Origin: Diphasiastrum complanatum
Taxonomy: Eukaryota > Streptophyta > Lycopodiopsida > Lycopodiales > Lycopodiaceae
Direction: 5' to 3'
Assembly (NCBI GenBank): GCA_029204225.1
Contig: MU836505.1
Location: 1-27,899 of the forward strand
Length of the DNA: 27,899 nucleotides
Positions 7,993 through 17,936 of this stretch are shown here, one piece after another. Numbering within the stretch: the first letter of the stretch is position 1; every line of letters begins with the position of its first letter. A program made the position numbers and the translations under genes. Below the pieces are notes generated by a model, which searched no databases, was not told the origin of the DNA, and saw nothing but the letters and a program-made list of their open reading frames with translations.

Positions 7993-8505
7993 GCTCGGGG
8001 CCTTGATGTGATGCCCACAACTGTATCTCGTTTTCGCAATGGTGGAGACAATGCAACAGCAGAGCTGCTGGAATCAGTGGTGTATCCTGAGGAAATCAGT
8101 CATTGTGCTGCTGGTGTGAAATGGTTCACGTTCATTTGGTTGAGGGCAAATCTCACCTCTCCGAGTGCTCCTTTTACTAGAATAAATTCCAACACGGAGA
8201 GAATAATAGAGGAGACTAATACTTACCAAGATTGTAGGCATTCTGGTAATGAGGGATCTTGTGAAGAGAAAATTGTCACTCAATCCGGAGCCAGTGTTGA
8301 GCTCAACTATACCTGTGATAGAAATGACGGCCTTGATTTTTTAAAGAGTAGCTTTATTTCTCAGAATGTTGTTCCTGCCTTCCATGCAATTGTAAAAAAA
8401 CACTTTCGAGGTCCATTAAAGCCACCATTTAATGAAGCTGCAAGAGCCAAGGCAGGTTTTGGTCCTGAATGGTATCTTCCATTGTCTACGAGATTTTCAA
8501 AGTAG
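7993..8505 (+). CDS. DUF455 (HI_0077-like) protein, last exon
   Basis: After the 140-nt intron (7853-7992, ending GTGTTTCAG) the frame reads ARGLDVMPTTVSRFRNGGDN, then ESVVYPEEISHCAAGVKWFT. That joins the previous exon as VHE|ARGLD, exactly the family motif, and EISH supplies a second ExxH. A variable, Ser/Thr/Asn-rich spacer of about 75 residues follows. The C-terminus, HFRGPLKPPFNEAARAKAGF then GPEWYLPLSTRF, matches plant members and ends at TAG 8503-8505. No frameshift or stop lies in either exon, so selection has probably acted recently. Confidence 0.87.
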   Translation, partial: ARGLDVMPTTVSRFRNGGDNATAELLESVVYPEEISHCAAGVKWFTFIWLRANLTSPSAPFTRINSNTERIIEETNTYQDCRHSGNEGSCEEKIVTQSGASVELNYTCDRNDGLDFLKSSFISQNVVPAFHAIVKKHFRGPLKPPFNEAARAKAGFGPEWYLPLSTRFSK

Positions 8506-10201
8506 TGCTGAATGAGATATCCTCACACGATTCCTCAGAATTTTTGCTGGGCTATTCCTAACCAAGTGATCTTAACACCATTCGAGTAATTTGGAGCTGC
8601 ACTAACCTAGGTATTTGGTTCTGAGTTATTCGAAGTTCAGGTCCACAGTTCACTTTTCTCAAGTCTTGAGATTCTAACGTTTATTATGGTGGTTATTCTA
8701 GGGTTCTTTTGACTGATTTGGTTTACAATTTCCTGTAGGTTGCTCTCCTAATGAACTAGCATCTGGAGCTAGTCTATGACCTAGTACTTTTAATTCTGTA
8801 TGTGACAATAACCTTATTCAATGCTAGGGCCCTACGCTACATTTATTTCACAAACCTATATAAGCACTTAGGAACTTAACAAGATGCTCGGTACTATTCC
8901 CACACACTCCCCTTGTTGCTCTATTCAATATAAGAACACCATTACATAGCACTTCTAACACAAAAATGTACATAGTATGTCTTCTTAGATTAAATTTGTT
9001 AGTTCATGTAAAACTTGAAGCAAAAAGTATCAATATGAATAATTCAACAAAGTTGATGATATGTGAAATCAATAGCAGATGATCAGCTTCCATATAACAA
9101 GTTTATAACAACAATCCTCACTTGAAATATAAAATACAAATACAAGTAAATATTTCCACGCATGCTTGTACGAATGCACACACCCACCCAGCCCTGTGAG
9201 AAATATGCAAAATATAGTTTGATTAAGGCCAAATTCATGTACATCATGTCATTTCACACCTGTGGAGCTTGTTCCGACATGTGAAGCATAGGCATAGGTT
9301 AGCTTGTACATAATTCCAAGAGCCATTAAGGCAAATAATGAAGTATTTCAAATTAGAAGCAAATTTCCTAGATTTTAGCTTTTTTCAAGAGGTGCAACTG
9401 AATTGGAGGGCCATAGATTTGTATGAGACTTCAGGAGGAACCAAAGGACAAGTGAAAGTTTGTATGGGACTTTAGGAAAAATCAAAGGACACGTGAATGT
9501 ATTGTCTCACATGCGAAACAAGTCAGGTCAATCTAAGCCTCAGGCTTTTTGTATATACTCCAATTTGGAGCTCATTTCATACAAATGACTTGAAGAGACC
9601 TTTGAGGATTTCGCATGAAGCTAGTCTATTTTTTTATTTGCATGCATTTTGATGGATCCAATATTTTGATTAGTGTTCAAAACATTGATCTCTAGTCTCT
9701 GTTCGTATAATAGGTTGGTTGTGGTTCATCTGTGTGAAGCCTATTTGATCATTTACACTTTGCTTTAGATTGCTTTTGCTTACATATCAAGATAGGTTCA
9801 ATTCTAGCTTGTATTTCATGCAACCAATCACTCTTGTGGATTGAATGAATCCATTTATGGTCCTAACGAGAGAATGAGAGTTTGATCAAGATTTTGAGTC
9901 CCAAATTAGCAAGTTTGGAAGTGAAAAAACACGTTTTGGAGGGGTGAGCCTGTAACAAGTGATAGCATTGGAAATTTGAGATAAATCATTGTTTTTGAGC
10001 ATAAGGTGTCTATCTCACATGTGTGGAAGTGTGTAGGACTAGAGAGGAGTCCATTTCTTTGAGTTAATCTCAAATTAGTATGGTTGTAGATTTTGATGAG
10101 AATATTTACTCTAGGTGTAGAAAAATTTATAAGGATTTCATCTATGGGTAGATTTGAGATTGGATAATCAAATCTAATGTTTTGATCTGAGTTTCAAGTG
10201 G

Positions 10202-10206
<5 letters not shown>
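8506..10206. other. Unassigned AT-rich stretch downstream of the DUF455 gene
   Basis: No frame here looks coding. The first few hundred bases must contain the 3' UTR of the upstream gene, but I see no clear AATAAA signal. An imperfect 41-bp tandem duplication sits at 9419-9500, and TTTGCATGCATTTTGATGGATCC at 9637-9659 recurs at 10262-10284. Confidence 0.5.
9419..9500. repeat. Imperfect 41-bp tandem duplication
   Basis: TTGTATGAGACTTCAGGAGG.. (9419-9459) is followed directly by TTGTATGGGACTTTAGGAAA.. (9460-9500). Both continue with a CAAAGGACA(A/C)GTGAA core. Confidence 0.75.

Positions 10207-10262
<56 letters not shown>
10207..10262. repeat. (CT)n microsatellite
   Basis: About 28 uninterrupted CT dinucleotides. 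It is flanked on its right by a second copy of the TTTGCATGCATTTTG motif seen at 9637. Confidence 0.97.
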
Positions 10263-10266
<4 letters not shown>

Positions 10267-10273
10267 ATGCATT

Positions 10274-10504
10274 TTGGTGGATCCTATGGTTTGTTCTGAA
10301 ATGTTAGGTTCTGAGGTCACGAACTCGTTTGAGAAGACTAAAGGTGTAAAGGATGTTCTATTTACCCCATGTGTTATCTACCTTGTTGGTTTCCGTATTG
10401 GGTCATACTTCGTATTTGCCATTCTAGGATCGCTTGAAGCGTATTTATTATGGAAACGTTTTCATTCTGACAAAGCAGGCAAACAAAATTTTTATTTAAA
10501 ATAA
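10274..10504 (+). other. Unrecognised 76-codon frame, doubtful gene
   Basis: The frame opens with ATG and reads MVDPMVCSEMLGSEVTNSFE, then a hydrophobic stretch (PCVIYLVGFRIGSYFVFAIL) that could be a membrane segment, ending in TAA. I recognise no family, and a frame of this length can occur by chance. It lies directly after the CT tract with no neighbouring coding evidence. Confidence 0.15.
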
Positions 10505-11640
10505 CTGCCTTGGTTATTATGAGATTGGTCGGTCTATAAGTTAGTCAGGATACAACATTCTGGTTAGTTGCTATAAAGCGACAAATTTTTAGTCGTTTTC
10601 CATTTTACTATTTATGGGTTGTTATGGAGATTGCGTTAATTGAGCCAGACCTCTGTGAAATACCAGAGCGGGTAGTCCACCAAGCACAATTGATATACAT
10701 TGTCACGGTTAAGTCGCAAGTAGACACACCAATCTTCGAAATTTCCTAGCGAAATAACTAGGCCCGAAGATTGAGAAATGTCGTCGTTTAATTAACGTAG
10801 CGATGTGTATAGTGAACCACCACTTGATGTTTTCACCAGCCTAGGGGAGAACCTAGGAAGGTCCTTGTGAAGTTTTTTCGGATCTATCTAAAGAACCTTT
10901 ATTGATCCAAGTAGAAACCCTTGTGATGAATGATAGTTATGCTTTTGGTGGTCAATGTATGTGAAACTCAAAGGTCTATCTAAAGCAATACACAATTATG
11001 AACGCATAATCTTTTGAAATGATAAATGGCGCATGACCCATTTTTTTTGAAGCCCTTACGATTTTTTAGAATACACATAAACATTAAATCCTCAATTCAA
11101 AAATGAATTAATTATTTTGTAAAATGCTACATTTTGCAAATATTTAAAATTTAGATGGAGTTATTTTTAAAAATTTACACTCAAATCGCTCAAAAATAAA
11201 AACATTAGTTGTGTGCAATTTTTCAATATGCAAAATAGTTGTTAAATTAAGTGATTGTAAAATTTTAAAAAATAATTTATTTTATGAAAGTAAGAAAAAA
11301 AATATCTTAATATAATTTAATAACTTGTTTGTGCTTTAATATTTTTATTTTAACAGTCAAGTAGATTATCACAAATGTAGAATTTAAAAAGACATGCTCA
11401 TCTAACAAATATAATTCAACAATAAAGTCATTTAACAAAAAGATATTTAGAACTACTATTCAAAAAAGAAAAATTACACAAATTTAAACATCTTTCAAAT
11501 AAGAAAGATCTCCATTAATAAAATTTTGCTAAATGTTTTTACAAAAATGTAGTCAAAAATTTCCAATCAAATCATTTGGATATGGAGAAGCAGCCCTTCC
11601 AACACCTGTATTTGTTGGAGTTGCTGTCGCGTTCTAAGTA
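10505..11640. other. Unassigned AT-rich stretch
   Basis: No gene is recognised. An imperfect hairpin (AATCTTCG..CTAGG / CCTAG..CGAAGATT) lies at 10731-10772. From about 11050 to 11560 the sequence is very AT-rich with poly-A and poly-T runs and stops in all frames. Confidence 0.5.
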
Positions 11641-11719
11641 ACAACATTTACAACTACATCGTAACTCTGCTCAACCACTTCAGTCATCATCACCAACAAC
11701 ACCACTAACAGGTGGTTGA

Positions 11720-11798
11720 GGCTCCTTACATAATGCTTCTTGGTTTTCAAGGGAGGCTCGAACTTGGGACCAAAGAAACTTTGGCTCCTTACATAATG
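11720..11798 (-). repeat. 16-bp direct repeats flanking a tRNA-like B box
   Basis: GGCTCCTTACATAATG occurs exactly at 11720-11735 and 11783-11798. Between them the minus strand reads GGTCCCAAGTTCGAGCCTCC, close to the T-arm/B-box pattern (GGTTCGANTCC) of tRNA genes and tRNA-derived SINEs. No full tRNA fold or A box is evident, so this is at most a SINE or tRNA fragment. Confidence 0.4.
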
Positions 11799-11875
11799 AA
11801 GCAATACCATCTTCAGAGGGGCCCAACTTATCCACCTCTTGAAACTCATCCAGTAAAACCGAGATACCAACTTAT

Positions 11876-12066
11876 TGTTAGGGATTTTTTCGACAGGAAA
11901 TTGGCCCTATCAGAAAGCCATAGCGAGGGAAAGGGGCCACACTGCCCTTACATGAGCGATTAGGGTATATTAGCGCTTCCAATTCTAAGGGTCGTCCTAA
12001 TCACCCCGTACTCCCCAATCAATGAGAGTTTTCCAGGCTCTCGTATGCATGATTGCAAAGAGATGG
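11876..12066 (+). repeat. Dispersed TGTTAGGG repeat, copy A (LTR-like)
   Basis: Starting TGTTAGGGATTTTTTCGACA and passing through GGAAAGGGGCCACACTGCCC and CACCCCGTACTCCCCAATCA to a CCAGGCTCTC block, this segment is clearly homologous along its length to 19722-19912. A TG start and about 190 bp of conserved sequence suggest the 5' edge of an LTR family (copia LTRs often begin TGTTAG) or another dispersed element. The element type is inferred. Confidence 0.75.
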
Positions 12067-13920
12067 TCAAATATCTTCGTAGAAGTCATTTAGGTGTGAT
12101 AAAATGATCAAAAGATTTAGCATGGCAAGAACTATATCACTTGGCTAGGTTTTTGGCTTGGATCTTATCGCAACTAGTCTTGAAAATCAAGGTCTATGGA
12201 ATGTTGCGAGAGAGTCAAGGACCTGAACCCTTAGATCATAATGATGGTGAATGGATCAGGAAAGTGCTAGGATAATCACGTCCCTAGTCCTCTCATAGTT
12301 GATAATTGGTAGGATGAATGGTTCTCGAGACCTAAGGATCTCTCCTAGACATTTGACACCAAGAATCGACACAATTCTCTGGATGTAAGCAATCTTTCGT
12401 CCAACAAGTATAGTAATGCTCAGATATGGTGATTGTGCGTAAGGAATGTCACAACCGACTGGAAGGTGTGGTCCAAATATCTTATACACAGTCATCCTTT
12501 TGAAGCAAAGAGTTTGCTTTCATCGACATAAATTCACTCATATAGATGCATGATTTCATTCACATTATCACCTTGTATGTGAATTGATAGTTATTAGAGT
12601 TGATTGATGAAAGTCCAATTTTAACACTATAACATCTCATGTATATGTAAAATGAGGCGATATGGTTTGTTTGTGAGGTATTAGTGTGAATTCGATTATG
12701 GAGGCATCTCCTAGCTCATTCTTCTTTATTAAACTACTACTTAGGGATCAATTTCTCCATGGCAAGTGATTACTGATCGTTCTGTAGTCGGTTAATAAGA
12801 TGATTTTCTCAATGTAATTCCAACGTTGTAATTTCTCTTAATATTCCATGAAGTGTGAATTGCTTATGCGTTATAAATGTGTCTAGGTACAAGGCACGGT
12901 TTCTAGGATGATTGTGAACCAAACAACAATTGTGTTTTCCAACAAGTGTCTCATTGGTCGTGAGAAAGAAAAAAAGAAGAAGAAAAGAACCGAACAACAC
13001 TTGTATTTTTTGACAAGTGATACGTTGTTTTTATCTATGTGAAAAAATAAGAGGGGGTTAATTCCTAGCTATAGGGGATATTACGCCTCATATAATTCCT
13101 TTAAATCACCATTCCCATATATTCCAAGAGGTCTAGCGTATGTAGCTTTAGTGTGTGAATATATAAAAAACAACATATGAATCTCAAGACTTTACAACAT
13201 CGATCAACTTCATACAACATACAATCTCTTCTGAATGATTCACAATGTCCGTTGCTACACAAACAAGTTAAATTTTTATATATAAGAAAAGTCAAGTGTA
13301 CAAAGACAAAACATACTCCTAATTGTATTGACCCATCTAGAAGTATTAATCAAAACACAACTTTGCGGATCACAAAAACTATGTACTTCACAATCCTCCT
13401 TTTTTTTTTTTTGATAGAAACTATTTATGATGATTTGTAGGGCGTTGTTACACGTAAAGATACACATGTTTAGTTTGGAATTCAATGCTCAGCCTCACGT
13501 CCATTCAATAATGAGCATCTTGCAAAAACCAGAAATAGAAGGCTCTAGTTTTTGAGCAAAAGATCGAAAAATTCATAATCGAATTTTCTAGAATTTTTTG
13601 GTACTAGATCGACTCAAATTTTTTTATATTTTTCGAGTCGGTGTATATTTTCCTCGTCATTGTACATTTTTCGATACTTGTAAATTTCGATATTGTCGGT
13701 CTAAAATCCAACCCAACGACTTCACGTCGACCGTCTGTCCACTTTGTACATGCATTAATTAGGGAGGCGGTTGTAATAATTGCAACAAAATGGTTGTTGT
13801 AGATATTTTATAGTACATCAATCCTAGAATCTTCATCAGAAGACTTCTTCTGATTTTTGGAGTTTCTGTAGCCAGTGTTATCATGCTCAACCAGCTGAAG
13901 TTATTACGAGAGACGAACTC
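12067..13920. other. Unassigned AT-rich stretch
   Basis: No coding frame is recognised. The only structure noted is an imperfect 32-nt direct repeat, AACC(A/G)AACAACA..ACAAGTG, at 12917-12948 and 12988-13019. Confidence 0.5.
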
Positions 13921-13926
13921 TTTAAA

Positions 13927-14003
13927 GTGGATATTCCACGTTAAAGCTATCCACGCATGGATTATTCACGCGTGTATAACTAACACGTGGATTATCCACG
14001 CGG
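13927..14003. repeat. Cluster of GTGGAT..ATCCAC palindromic motifs
   Basis: Related short palindromes occur at 13927-13940 (GTGGATATTCCACG), 13956-13974 (CATGGATTATTCACGCGTG) and 13984-14003 (CACGTGGATTATCCACGCGG), with a further ATCCACGC at 13949-13956. They precede a T-run (14004 on). The arrangement resembles the subterminal motif clusters of DNA transposons. Confidence 0.7.
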
Positions 14004-14339
14004 TTTTTTTTTTGCTTGTTTATAATGAAATGGAATTAGTTAACTGAATATTTTCCTAAAGTGAAAGTATATATATCTGTTGCAAGGACAAATGTGCAAA
14101 AGGCACTTTGACAAGATATCATTGTCTTCTATTATGAAAATGAAAAATATGTCTGTATAGTAACTACAAATCTTTCCATGATGATGATATCATTCTTGAT
14201 GATATGTAATCGAGCCTACTACCAAGCCTATTATCAAGGAAATAATAGGGATTAAGGAAGAGCAAGCATACCCTATAAACTCCAAAAATGTCAACTCGAG
14301 CAAGAATGCAACCATCAAGGCTCAAAAGATACAAAATGT

Positions 14340-14465
14340 TACTGCTTGCAAATGGGTCTTTAAATCAAGCTTAATCAAGATGGTAGTGTGACCAATTATA
14401 AAACAAGACTAGTTGCCAAGGGATATGCTCAATTCAAGGGGATCGACTACGATGAAACACGTGAT
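14340..14465 (+). pseudogene. Ty1/copia reverse transcriptase fragment
   Basis: ACKWVFK is followed, after a one-frame slip, by KLNQDGSVTNYKTRLVAKGY and AQFKGIDYDET. This is the opening of the copia RT domain (..CKWVFK.K...DG...RYKARLVAKGY.Q..GIDY.ETF.P). The rest of RT is absent: coding similarity fades after DET, and the next 240 bp are unassigned. It is a separate, smaller remnant than the copia element at 16.4 kb and shows different residues. Confidence 0.8.
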
Positions 14466-14707
14466 TCTGTCATAGTTTGTGGTGGTGATTTCATTAACTC
14501 ACATGCTTTTAGTGATTTACTGCCTTTGCAACATTTGTTGAAAAATGAGAACTTTCTTGGAACATGAAACCGTACATCTCTCTTCACTGACATTATCTCC
14601 AAAAAAATGGATTTGAAGTCAAACTATGTCTATTCTTTTCACTTGACCAAAAATGAGATTTTGTTTTGGCTAAATAACTATCATATGAAAGCATCACATG
14701 TCACTTA

Positions 14708-14897
<190 letters not shown>

Positions 14898-14924
14898 TAG
14901 ACTAGATGAAACTAAACCTTTTTA

Positions 14925-15262
14925 TTCAGAATTGCAAGAATCAATTTCATCAGCGACAGCATCTTGCAATTCATCTCCTCTTAGATGATTTTCATCATCA
15001 CTCTCATTTTCAAAACTTATTTCATCATTCTGACTATTAGAATTTATATTCTCAATATCTATGGAAGTGGGTGTTTCAAGTATGGTTTGAAGATTTACTA
15101 CATCTCTAGGTAGCTCAGTCTCATAGTTAAAATTAAGATTTTCCATTTCATTCTTCACATTTGCACCCTCAAATACTTGTCTTGCTCGTGGTTCAACTTG
15201 AGCTACAAACCACCATATCTTGTTTAGTTGATCTGGTTGAAAAAATACCTACAAAAATTACT
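14925..15262 (-). pseudogene. DUF4216-like (CACTA transposase-type) C-terminal remnant
   Basis: On the minus strand, after an acceptor-like ATTTTTGTAG, the frame reads VFFQPDQLNKIWWFVAQVEP, then RARQVFEGANVKNEMENLNF, and ends in an Asn/Glu/Asp-rich acidic tail (QNDEISFENESDDE) at a stop at 14922. The first part resembles the ..QVFY..DP....WWVV.K..PR block of DUF4216, found at the C-terminus of CACTA (En/Spm) transposase proteins. A matching upstream piece, ESFDTLVLLGHYEQ, lies at about 15340-15381 and would join in phase after a GTGCAC donor, giving EQ|VFF. The family call rests on a short motif and is tentative. Confidence 0.4.
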
Positions 15263-15402
15263 ATCTTAGGACATTGAAAACTCAAATATTGAAATCACTT
15301 GCAATAAAACAAAAAACATGATAGCATAGCATGTGCACCTGCTCATAGTGACCCAACAACACCAATGTGTCAAAGGACTCCATCCTCAATGTTTTTGATG
15401 AA

Positions 15403-15876
15403 TCAATCGCAAAAAATCCACTTGGATGTACGATTTGCCCTTGAGATGTTGCCTCCTTGCATGCGTTGCTCCTCTAAAGAACAAGCATTTGAATTCAAGC
15501 CATATATATGCATCCTCCATTGGTGATGACACAAAGCATGCCAATCACCCCAATTGTATTGAGGTCCTACATATGTCATCAATGTCACAACACTAATTAG
15601 AGGGACCTCAATACTACTCAATGCAAAAAGGCCCAAACCAGCCTCAGGAAAGTGTTCACTAGGCACGATCATGTACATTCGACCCCAATACGTAAATGGT
15701 GTTTTATTTAATGGTAATGGTGATTGGAGTGGCCAACACGAATATCTACTTCTATTGAAACTTTTTAGTAATGGTTGCAAGTTAGGTGGAAGAGGAAGGT
15801 CAGACAAAGAACCTAGAATGTCTTTTGAAACATCAACAGTGTGTAGCAATTTGTAATTATCTTTCAAACTAGTCAT
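15403..15876 (-). pseudogene. Unidentified ORF with SET-like motifs
   Basis: A 157-codon minus-strand frame encodes YWGRMYMIVPSEHFPEAGLG, then LFALSSIEVPL, VVTLMTYVGPQYNWGDW and, near its end, QGGNISRANRTSKWIF. The order GLGLFA...I......Y.G......GNISR..N resembles the start and middle of SET methyltransferase domains (G.GLFA..I..G....Y.GE...GN.aRF.NHS). The NHSC-type asparagine-histidine and the final tyrosine motif are not seen, so catalysis is unlikely. A one-base frame slip (CGATTGATTC) links it to the DUF4216-like piece downstream. The start ATG is uncertain, since further remnants lie upstream in other frames. Confidence 0.4.
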
Positions 15877-16191
15877 AATATGTCCAAGACGTGTTCTCTT
15901 TTAAAGGGGTGGTCAAGTTTGTGGAATCCATGTGGAGTATCATGGAGGACTCATGTGCAATGTCTAGGATAGGTGTGGTTGGGTGGTAAGAACGTTCCGG
16001 AGATTTGGAGACATGGATTGAATCACAAGGCATTGATGAACTAATTGTATCATGCAAGGGTCATCATCAACAAGAGCATCATCTAAGGCCAATGATGATA
16101 CAAAATAAATATTCATGTGATTTATCCTATCAATAATATTCTCGATCTCAACTATTTTCCTTGAAACCAACTTATGTTCCTTCTTCCGCAA
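15869..16191 (-). pseudogene. Upstream remnants of the same minus-strand ORF
   Basis: Two overlapping minus-strand frames, 15964-16191 (MRKKEHKLVSRKIVEIENII, a possible helical or coiled-coil start) and 15869-16057 (SIHVSKSPERSYHPTTPILD), run into the SET-like frame at 15876 but lie in different phases. They may be a frameshifted N-terminus of one protein or exons. I recognise no family. The CT tract at 16217 lies just upstream. Confidence 0.25.
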
Positions 16192-16213
16192 AAGTTGAAA
16201 ATGTTAGATGTAT

Positions 16214-16216
<3 letters not shown>

Positions 16217-16305
<89 letters not shown>
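16217..16305. repeat. (TC)n microsatellite
   Basis: About 44 uninterrupted TC dinucleotides. Confidence 0.98.
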
Positions 16306-16306
<1 letters not shown>

Positions 16307-16350
16307 GCATAAACCAATATATAACACAAACCGTAAACTAGTAGCATGAA

Positions 16351-16401
16351 ACACACACGCGCACGTGCGCGCGCGCACACGCGTGCACACACACACACAC
16401 A
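16351..16401. repeat. Alternating purine-pyrimidine (CA/CG/GT) tract
   Basis: Every base alternates purine and pyrimidine for 51 nt, with a CG-rich centre (GCGCACGTGCGCGCGCGCAC) and CA-rich flanks. Such tracts can adopt Z-DNA under supercoiling. It ends seven bases before the first recognisable copia codons. Confidence 0.9.
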
Positions 16402-16407
16402 GGGTGT

Positions 16408-16960
16408 TTCGAGTCCTATACACCTTACAGTACCCAGAAATATGTTCACCTTGGCGACAATAGCACACAAGCTATTAAAGATGAAGGTACTATAAGATTA
16501 AGCTTTGCAAATGATCAGTCTAAGCTACTCTCTAAAGTCTTGTATGTACCAAATTTATTTACGAATCTGCTCTTTGTAAGCAGAATCACAAATCTAGGAC
16601 ATAGAGTAGAATTTGAATGTCAGCAATGCAAAGTAGTTGATAGGACAGGCAAGATCCTAGCACTCGGAAAGAGGCATGGATATTGTATAAATCAAATCAT
16701 TGCTTTTCTGCCTTCAGTCAGGCGCTCAGTACTTCTATTCATGCAAATAAAATTTTACTTTGGCATTATAGACTTGGTCATTTGAATCATGTTGTTGTAC
16801 AACAAATGTCTAGACAATCTATTATTCTTGATGTCAACTATCCTCGCAATAAAGTCAAGTGACCTATCTATCAAGACTATCTAGTTGGTAAACAGACTAG
16901 AAAACCATTTTTAATCAAGCCATCACATATTGCTAGAGCATTGTTAGACATTGTACATTC
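16408..16960 (+). pseudogene. Copia protease C-terminus and GAG-pre-integrase remnant
   Basis: FESYTPYSTQKYVHLGDNST opens the segment, then GTIRLSFANDQSKLLSKVLY and VPNLFTNLLFVSRITNLGHR follow. This is the stretch after the copia protease active site (..VHLGDN....V.G.GT......L..VLYVP....NLLSVS.L...G). After a frame change, LLWHYRLGHLNHVVVQQMSR gives the pre-integrase H..LGH motif, and IYQDYLVGKQTRKPF the C..C..GK..R..F region with its cysteines lost. A stop interrupts before PIYQD. Confidence 0.82.
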
Positions 16961-16966
16961 AGACAT

Positions 16967-17512
16967 TTGTGGCCCGATGAAAAATCTTCGCTGAAGGATG
17001 CAAAGTATTTTATAACTTTTATTGATAAATTTTCCAGAAGGACTATGGTGTACTTTATAAAGAAGAAATCGAAAGCCTTCAACTACTTCAGAATCTTCAA
17101 GGAGCGTGCAGAAAAGGAGAGTGGAAGGACGATCAAGGCTCTGAGGTCAGACAATGGTGGAGAATATATCTCTATCGAGTTTAAGGAGTACTGCCAAAGC
17201 CACAACATTGAGCAGCAATTTATCACTCCTTACAGTCCTCAGTCTAATGGCTTAGCCGAGAGGAAGAACCGTACCCTGGTTGAATTTGCCAAATGTATGC
17301 TAGCGCATGCATCATTGCCAAAGAGATTATGGGCTGAAGCTATCTCCACTAAAGCTTACGTCCAGAACAGATGTTCGACCAAGGCCCTCTCAGGCAAGAC
17401 ACCCCACGAGGTGTGGATAGGCTCTAAGCCTTCTGTGAAGAACCTAAGAGTGTTTGGGTGCGTTGCCTACGCACAGATCCCAAAAGACACGAGGAAGAAA
17501 TTGGACTTCTAA
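16967..17512 (+). pseudogene. Copia integrase core
   Basis: A 181-codon frame reads KYFITFIDKFSRRTMVYFIK, ALRSDNGGEYISIEFKEYCQ and TPYSPQSNGLAERKNRTLVE, so all three catalytic residues are in place: D in FIDKFSR, D in RSDNGGE and E in GLAERKN. It continues through the conserved FGCVAYAQIP block. A TAA (17510-17512) after KKLDF ends the frame, although coding similarity goes on in the same phase (GLKTILIGYTSSDNTYKLYD) to a second stop near 17623. The codons before KDAKYF (the DICGP block) lie in another frame. Domain certain, protein broken. Confidence 0.88.
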
Positions 17513-17936
17513 GGTCTCAAGACCATCCTGATCGGATATACTTCATCTGATAATACATACAAGCTGTATGATCCTGATACCCAACAGATCTTGTATAGCC
17601 GGGATACAATCTTTATCGCGGATTAGTTCGTCGACATCAAAGGCAAGGTTATTGCTCCAGGAGAACCTTCATCACTGCCATTGATATGACTGTCCGAGTT
17701 TTTGGCTTAGGCATGTCTATTGACGACCCACTTTGTGACAACGAATTAGATGAAGATGTTGCTGCTACCCAACAACAAGTTTCAGGAGTGGTTTGTCAGT
17801 CGAATACTCCCAGAAGATCAAGTCGAGTGTTCACATAGCCCACAGGCTATATTCCTGATTATGTCTGTCTCTTGATATAGGAACCGACGACAATCGAAGA
17901 GGCACTAAGCCAACTAGACTCTGATCTCTAGAGAGA

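Noticed and set aside
11634-11963. Overlapping frames on both strands near 11.7-11.9 kb
   Set aside because: They cross the direct repeats and the start of the dispersed TGTTAGGG repeat; no protein similarity is visible.
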